Below are positions 6,407 through 10,347 of a stretch of 10,347 nucleotides of DNA, piece by piece. Each line of letters starts with the position of its first letter. Position 1 is the first letter of the stretch. The DNA comes from Dehalococcoidales bacterium (GTDB lineage Bacteria > Chloroflexota > Dehalococcoidia > Dehalococcoidales > UBA5627). Under the pieces are notes generated by a model. The model was not told the DNA's origin, ran no database searches, and saw nothing but the letters and a program-made list of their open reading frames with translations. The stretch is from contig JAQTVR010000028.1 in NCBI GenBank assembly GCA_028706995.1, forward strand, positions 1 to 10,347, written 5' to 3'. Made by a program: the position numbers and the translations under genes.

Positions 6407-7393
6407 ATGAAATATAAGGTGGGTATTCCCAGAGCGTTGCTCTATTACAAATATTTCCCCATGTGGCAAAAATTCTTAAGCGAATTGGGCGCCGAGTTGG
6501 TCGTTTCGGATATTACCAATAAGCGTACTATTTCACAGGGAGCAGCCCGCGTTGTATCCGATACCTGTTTTCCGGTAAAGGTTTTTATTGGGCATGTAGT
6601 ATCGTTAACAGACCGGTGTGATTCTCTGCTTATTCCTATAGTACGCAGCACAAAGAGGAAGGTTTATAACTGTTCACGTTTTCTCGGCTTGCCTGACCTG
6701 ACCAGGGCGGTGGTGTCGAATACACCGCCGATATGGGAAATCGAGTTCGATCGGAATCGCGGGCAGAATTTTTTGTACAGGCAAATATATTCGCTGGGAA
6801 GCCGTTTTACAAGGAATCCGCTCAAGATAAAAGAAGCGGCGGATAAGGCGTGGGAATCTCATGTGCAGTATAAAAAGATGATGTGTGAACAAAACCTGAT
6901 GCGTGTAGAAGTTATTAAATTGATACAGGGGCAGATGGTTAAACCTGAAATCAGGGACAATAATCAGTTAATGACCATCGGTCTTGTCGGGCATCCTTAT
7001 GTATTGCATGACGAACAAATCAGCCATTATCTGATAAAGAGGTTGCTGTCATATGGTCTAAGAGTGCTTACTCCCGAAATGGTTCCGGAAATGTCCTTTG
7101 ATTATCAATCCGGCGCACAGGTTGCCGGATTAGCAAGAAGTTATTGGGAATCTGAAGAAGATATACTTGAAGCCGGAGAATACTATATTGGAACCAAAGT
7201 AGATGGTATCATCGGTATGATGCCATTTGCCTGTGGCCCGGACTCTTTGATGATGAATCTAATACAACGTAATGCACAGAAAGCGGGTATTCCTTTTATT
7301 TGCCTCACAGTGGAAGAACATACAGCAGACGCCGGTATTGTCACCAGGCTTGAAGCATTTCTGGATATGATTTCCAGGGATAAAAGGAGGTAA
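6407..7393 (+). CDS. Acyl-CoA dehydratase activase-related protein (DUF2229/COG3580 type)
   Basis: The protein belongs to the group found with, or fused to, (R)-2-hydroxyacyl-CoA dehydratase activases; the biochemical role of this stand-alone form is unknown. Of its 328 residues, recognisable parts are KVGIPRALLYY at the start, SDTCFPVKVFIGH (51-63), GHPYVLHDE (195-203), MPFACGPDSLMMN (272-284) and EEHTADAGIVTRLEAFLDM (303-321). Cysteines C54, C89 and C276 sit in or near these blocks and could bind an Fe-S cluster (inference). The start matches the usual GIPRAL opening, but no Shine-Dalgarno precedes the ATG, unlike every other plus-strand gene here. It ends 6 bp before the next gene. Several of its blocks recur in altered form in that next protein, so the pair look like divergent paralogues. 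It probably works with the activase at 8494-9498 in ATP-driven low-potential electron transfer in the cytoplasm. Confidence 0.88.
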   Translation: MKYKVGIPRALLYYKYFPMWQKFLSELGAELVVSDITNKRTISQGAARVVSDTCFPVKVFIGHVVSLTDRCDSLLIPIVRSTKRKVYNCSRFLGLPDLTRAVVSNTPPIWEIEFDRNRGQNFLYRQIYSLGSRFTRNPLKIKEAADKAWESHVQYKKMMCEQNLMRVEVIKLIQGQMVKPEIRDNNQLMTIGLVGHPYVLHDEQISHYLIKRLLSYGLRVLTPEMVPEMSFDYQSGAQVAGLARSYWESEEDILEAGEYYIGTKVDGIIGMMPFACGPDSLMMNLIQRNAQKAGIPFICLTVEEHTADAGIVTRLEAFLDMISRDKRR

Positions 7394-7399
7394 GGTGAT

Positions 7400-8494
7400 A
7401 TGCAGGTTACTTTCCCTCATATAGGCAATGCATATATCGGAATAAAGAGCACGCTGGAGTCACTCGGCACTGATGTAGTTGTTCCACCGGGGTGTACAAG
7501 ACGAACATTGACGCTTGCGACCAGGTATTCGCCCGAAGGTATTTGCCTTCCTTTTAAATTAAATCTTGGAAATATGATAGAGGCTATTGAACTAGGAGCC
7601 GATACTATTGTTAATATAACCGGGCATGGCACCTGTCGTATGGGTTATTATCATAAGGTCCAGGAGCAGATATTGCGGGATATGGGCTTCGACTTTCAAA
7701 TGGAGTTGACCGGTCTTTCCGAGCATAAGCTCACCGGATTTTTTAAAATGCTCAAGAAAATATCCAACAATGCTTCATGGACTCAAATTATCTCGGCTTT
7801 TCATTTTGGTTTGGCAAAAGTAACAGCCCTGGATGATATCGAGATAATAGCCAACAGGATGCGGGCAATCGAAAAGGAGAAAGGTACGATTACTCTATTA
7901 TATCGCGAGGGAACCAAAGCTATAGATGAAGCCGGCGATTACCGCAGCCTTAAGAACGTGGTAAAAGATTATAGACGGAGGCTAAAAGGGATAAAAATAC
8001 TTTCGGGGGTATCGCCCCTTAAAGTACTGGTTGCAGGGGAGATTTACGTCGTTCTTGACACTTATGCTAATATGGATGTAGAACTTGAGATGGGTAAACT
8101 GGGGGTGGTCACGGAACGCAGCCTTTATTTATCCCGCTGGGCTAAACGCGGATTATTTTACAATCCCCTGGGAATAGACCAATACAGGAAGGTTCATAAG
8201 GCGGCTATGCCTTATCTTAAACGGGATATAGGTGGTGATGGCTGGGAAACTATCGGAGAAAAGGTTCTGGGCACCGGACACTATGACGGAATGGTGCATC
8301 TGGCTCCTTTTACCTGTATGCCTGAGGAAACAGCGCAAAATATCATGTCTTCGACTAAAGAAGACCTGCCGGTGCTGGCAATATACTGTGATGAACAGAC
8401 TTCCAAAGCTGGCATGTTAACAAGACTAGAGGCATTTGTCGATATGTTAAGAATGAAAAGGAACAGAAATGGCAGTCGTTTACTGGAGGAATAA
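7400..8494 (+). CDS. 2-hydroxyacyl-CoA dehydratase-like CoA protein activase component (COG3581 type)
   Basis: This is the second component of the cassette, related to the reductase/dehydratase-like half of large fused activase proteins. The 364 residues include YSPEGICLPFKLNLGN (43-58), NITGHGTCRMGYY (72-84), GEIYVVLDTYANMDVE (213-228), LAPFTCMPEETAQNIM (301-316) and DEQTSKAGMLTRLEAFVDML (331-350). Cysteines at 49, 79 and 306 lie in these conserved-looking blocks and are candidate Fe-S ligands; C32 and C330 are others. The basic tail after about 350 looks variable. It has the best ribosome site of the cassette, AAGGAGGT (7384-7391), 8 nt before the ATG. The stop overlaps the next ATG by one base (TAATG), indicating translational coupling to the activase. 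No HgdA/HgdB-type substrate subunits are seen, so the substrate cannot be named. Confidence 0.88.
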   Translation: MQVTFPHIGNAYIGIKSTLESLGTDVVVPPGCTRRTLTLATRYSPEGICLPFKLNLGNMIEAIELGADTIVNITGHGTCRMGYYHKVQEQILRDMGFDFQMELTGLSEHKLTGFFKMLKKISNNASWTQIISAFHFGLAKVTALDDIEIIANRMRAIEKEKGTITLLYREGTKAIDEAGDYRSLKNVVKDYRRRLKGIKILSGVSPLKVLVAGEIYVVLDTYANMDVELEMGKLGVVTERSLYLSRWAKRGLFYNPLGIDQYRKVHKAAMPYLKRDIGGDGWETIGEKVLGTGHYDGMVHLAPFTCMPEETAQNIMSSTKEDLPVLAIYCDEQTSKAGMLTRLEAFVDMLRMKRNRNGSRLLEE

Positions 8495-9498
8495 TGGGGA
8501 AAAATATTTATCTTGGCATTGATGTAGGATCGGTGACTACCAAGTGTGCGGTGATGGGAGAAGATATGGAGCTCATCGCCCATCATTATATTCCCACCAG
8601 CGGCAAACCTATCGCTCAGATACAGAAATTGATACGGGAAATAAGTAAAGAGATTTTGCCTGATTTGAATATTGCCGGTGTCGGAACTACGGGCAGCGCC
8701 AGATATCTTGCGGGAGAGATCGTAGGTGCCGATATTATAAAAAATGAAATTACAGCTCATGCCATAGCAGCTACTCATTACTTTCCGGATGTCAGGACAA
8801 TTATCGAAATAGGCGGGCAGGATAGTAAAATAATAATCATTCGAAATGGCGTAGTAGCCGATTTCGGTATGAACACCGTATGCGCTGCCGGTACCGGAAG
8901 TTTTCTGGATCATCAGGCTTTGAGACTGGGTATCAGGATAGAGGAATTTGCTGGGGAAGCTATAAAGAGTAAAGATCCGGTACGCATTGCCGGGCGGTGT
9001 ACCGTATTTGCCGAATCGGATATGATACACAAGCAACAAATGGGGCACAGCACTCCGGATATTCTTTATGGACTATGCCAGGCTCTGGTGCGTAATTATA
9101 TCAATAACGTAGGTCTGGGAAAGAGAATAGAAGCACCCATAATTTTCCAGGGGGGCGTGGCTTATAATAAAGCTATTATCAGGGCCTTCGAGGAAGAGCT
9201 GGGGCAGGAGATAATGGTCCCTCATCATCATGAAGTAATGGGTGCTATAGGGGCTGCGATTATTGCCTGGGAAAACCATGAGACAACCGGCGCTAGAACA
9301 CGTTTTAAGGGTTTTTCTATAAGCGACATCTGTTATGAAACATCGACATTTACCTGTAACGGTTGTCCCAACCAGTGTGAAATTGCACAGTTGAAGCAGG
9401 GGGGGCAAATACTTGCCCGATGGGGCGGGCGCTGTGAAAAATGGGAAAATGTGTCTCATGTTATGGATAAATGCGAAAATACCGGTGTCTTGAGTTAA
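8494..9498 (+). CDS. Acyl-CoA dehydratase activase, ASKHA [4Fe-4S] ATPase (BcrAD/BadFG/HgdC type)
   Basis: An ATP-hydrolysing electron gate: in characterised relatives (HgdC of Acidaminococcus) a homodimer with one bridging [4Fe-4S] cluster uses ATP to push a low-potential electron into the partner enzyme. In the 334 residues, the phosphate loop GIDVGSVTTK is at 8-17, GIGTTGS-like GVGTTGSARY at 62-71 and IEIGGQDSK at 104-112. The cluster cysteines are C130 (MNTVCAAGTGSFLDHQA) and C169 (AGRCTVFAESDMI). A second nucleotide-binding stretch is GGVAYNKAI (220-228). HgdC is about 260 residues; this protein continues ~70 more with C280, C288, C291, C295 and C314 (TCNGCPNQCEIAQL; GGRCEKW), an apparent extra metal site. 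GGAGGA (8485-8490) serves an ATG that overlaps the upstream stop. The fold call is firm; the substrate system is unknown. Confidence 0.93.
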   Translation: MGKNIYLGIDVGSVTTKCAVMGEDMELIAHHYIPTSGKPIAQIQKLIREISKEILPDLNIAGVGTTGSARYLAGEIVGADIIKNEITAHAIAATHYFPDVRTIIEIGGQDSKIIIIRNGVVADFGMNTVCAAGTGSFLDHQALRLGIRIEEFAGEAIKSKDPVRIAGRCTVFAESDMIHKQQMGHSTPDILYGLCQALVRNYINNVGLGKRIEAPIIFQGGVAYNKAIIRAFEEELGQEIMVPHHHEVMGAIGAAIIAWENHETTGARTRFKGFSISDICYETSTFTCNGCPNQCEIAQLKQGGQILARWGGRCEKWENVSHVMDKCENTGVLS

Positions 9499-9845
9499 AT
9501 CATAAATCGAAGCTGTTAAGTGTTTCAAATCTTAAATAAATAATGTGTAGTTTGGTTCTTATCAATAATGACTGGTGTTACTTCCGCTTTAATTCTTCGA
9601 CGAGCTCAAGGGAGATGTGATTATTTATAAATTATTGACATATTTAATCTATCATAGTATCTTAAGTGGTAATAAAAGAATTATTAACAACTAAGTTTAT
9701 TAGCTTGCCCCTCCAAGTTGTCTCTACCTAACGGCTTATGGTCTATGGCGTACAAACCGGTTCTGGTATATAGGGAAACTTATTTACCGCCCGTGTTTGG
9801 GAAGGGGGGTATAATAGATTTTAGTAATGACGTAAAGGAGGCAAA
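9499..9845. other. Intergenic region and possible moaA leader
   Basis: These 347 bp contain no convincing gene. From the promoter at 9635-9663 a transcript would carry about 175 nt of leader before moaA. That leader has paired-looking segments: CCCCT (9709-9713) against AGGGG (about 9803-9807), GGCG (about 9747-9750) against CGCC (about 9788-9791), the palindrome AACCGGTT (9756-9763), and CTAA/TTAG arms near 9691-9703. I do not recognise the molybdenum-cofactor RNA motif or any other named riboswitch. A G-run followed by TATAAT (9810-9815) could mark a second, closer promoter. No clear terminator follows the activase gene. Confidence 0.4.
9635..9663 (+). promoter_or_regulatory. Sigma-70 promoter upstream of moaA
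   Basis: A perfect -35 TTGACA (9635-9640) is followed at the ideal 17 bp by TATCTT (9658-9663), a 4-of-6 match to the -10 consensus. Transcription would begin near 9670. It is the best-spaced promoter in the window and faces moaA, which would then have an unusually long leader. Confidence 0.6.
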
Positions 9846-10347
9846 ATGACAGGCCTTTCTGATACTTTTCATCGAAATATAGATTATATGAGAATATCAA
9901 TAACCGACCGTTGTAATATGCGCTGCCTATACTGCAATTATCACCTGTCCCCGCATTTAACGCATGATGATATTCTTAGATATAAAGAGATACAGAAGAT
10001 AGTGAAGGCGTCCACTATGCTTGGTGTAAAAAATATACGTATAACCGGCGGCGAGCCTCTGGTTAGACCTGACGTCGGGGCATTAATAGAGCTGCTTAAT
10101 AATGTCAGTGGAATAAACGATATCTCGCTGACCACAAATGCCGTACTGCTTGAAAAATATGTGGACGAACTGAAAGATGCAGGATTAAAGAGAGTAAATA
10201 TCAGCCTCGATACATTTAATCCGGATAAGTTTAAATATATAACCGGTTCAGAAACACTTAAGGATGTGCTTAGAGGCATTGAGGCGGCGATAGAGGCTGG
10301 TTTAGACCCTATTAAGGTAAATATGGTCGTGTTGAGGGGAATAAACG
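9846..10347 (+). CDS. moaA: GTP 3',8-cyclase, 3' end outside the window
   Basis: Radical-SAM enzyme that, with MoaC, rearranges GTP to cyclic pyranopterin monophosphate, the first step of molybdenum/tungsten cofactor synthesis. The first 167 codons are visible and the frame is open to the window end; full proteins are about 320-340 aa. The opening DTFHRNIDYMRISITDRCNM is classic MoaA, with the SAM-cluster motif CNMRCLYC (C23, C27, C30). TGGEPLVRPD (67-76), TTNAVLL (96-102) and RVNISLDTF (116-124) complete the N-terminal barrel core, and KVNMVVLRGIN ends the visible part. The residues after the last Cys (NYHLSPHL) depart from the usual MP-containing sequence but lie in a variable stretch. AAAGGAGG (9834-9841) sits 4 nt before the ATG. 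The C-terminal GTP-binding Fe-S cluster is beyond the window, so completeness cannot be judged. No other cofactor gene is visible. Confidence 0.93.
   Translation, partial: MTGLSDTFHRNIDYMRISITDRCNMRCLYCNYHLSPHLTHDDILRYKEIQKIVKASTMLGVKNIRITGGEPLVRPDVGALIELLNNVSGINDISLTTNAVLLEKYVDELKDAGLKRVNISLDTFNPDKFKYITGSETLKDVLRGIEAAIEAGLDPIKVNMVVLRGIN

Noticed and set aside
6161..6469. 102-codon minus-strand frame in the gap before the cassette
   Set aside because: It overlaps the start of the supported gene at 6407; the translation is low-complexity, AT-driven Ile/Asn/Tyr-rich sequence, and no clear minus-strand promoter or ribosome site was seen.
8281..9048. 255-codon minus-strand frame across the activase genes
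   Set aside because: It is antisense to two well-supported genes and its translation has no recognisable motifs.
9664..9845. Molybdenum-cofactor riboswitch upstream of moaA
   Set aside because: Tempting from context, but I could not match the leader to that motif's conserved elements, so it is reported only as an unassigned leader.
1..10347. CRISPR array, tRNA or rRNA genes, transposase genes
   Set aside because: No regularly spaced repeats, cloverleaf-like or ribosomal sequences, or transposase reading frames were seen on either strand.

Overview
The window reads as chromosomal DNA from an anaerobic bacterium of moderate to low GC. Three things suggest the Dehalococcoidia branch of Chloroflexota: the short (archaeal-type) LeuD, the LeuB/CimA pairing, and an oxygen-sensitive acyl-CoA dehydratase activase cassette. 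This placement is inference from general resemblance; no marker gene settles it.

Region 1 (1-3174, + strand) is the 3' end of a branched-chain amino acid operon: leuD (its first few codons lie outside the window), leuB and cimA, packed with 0-13 bp between genes. CimA makes (R)-citramalate from pyruvate and acetyl-CoA. LeuCD and LeuB can carry citramalate through the same isomerisation and oxidative decarboxylation used for isopropylmalate, so these genes plausibly serve both leucine and threonine-independent isoleucine synthesis. LeuB has Lys-Arg at the position where NAD-dependent family members normally have Asp-Ile.

Region 2 (3175-4381, - strand) is a small convergent unit: a signal-anchored four-helix membrane protein of unknown function, then the first ~69 codons of an alpha/beta-hydrolase. 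That gene is cut off exactly at the edge of a short element carrying two hairpins, and nothing recognisable of it remains beyond.

Region 3 (4382-6406) is AT-rich. A promoter with a perfect -10 box, whose -35 overlaps a perfect 7+1+7 palindrome, precedes two conserved-looking genes of unknown function (4750-5340 and 5368-6078). A 328-bp gene-free stretch follows.

Region 4 (6407-9498, + strand) is a tight three-gene cassette. It holds two related 2-hydroxyacyl-CoA dehydratase/activase-associated proteins and one ASKHA-fold [4Fe-4S] ATPase activase with an extra C-terminal cysteine cluster. In many anaerobes these parts occur fused in one very large protein; here they are separate. No conventional HgdA/HgdB substrate subunits are visible, so the substrate is unknown.

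Region 5 (9499-10347) is a 347-bp intergenic stretch with a good sigma-70 promoter and a long leader, followed by the 5' part of moaA (molybdenum cofactor synthesis), which runs off the window.

The most interesting items are the stand-alone activase cassette of unknown substrate with its possible leaderless start, the unknown gene pair beside it with an operator-like palindrome, the unusual cofactor-pocket residues of LeuB, and the element at the breakpoint of the hydrolase remnant.
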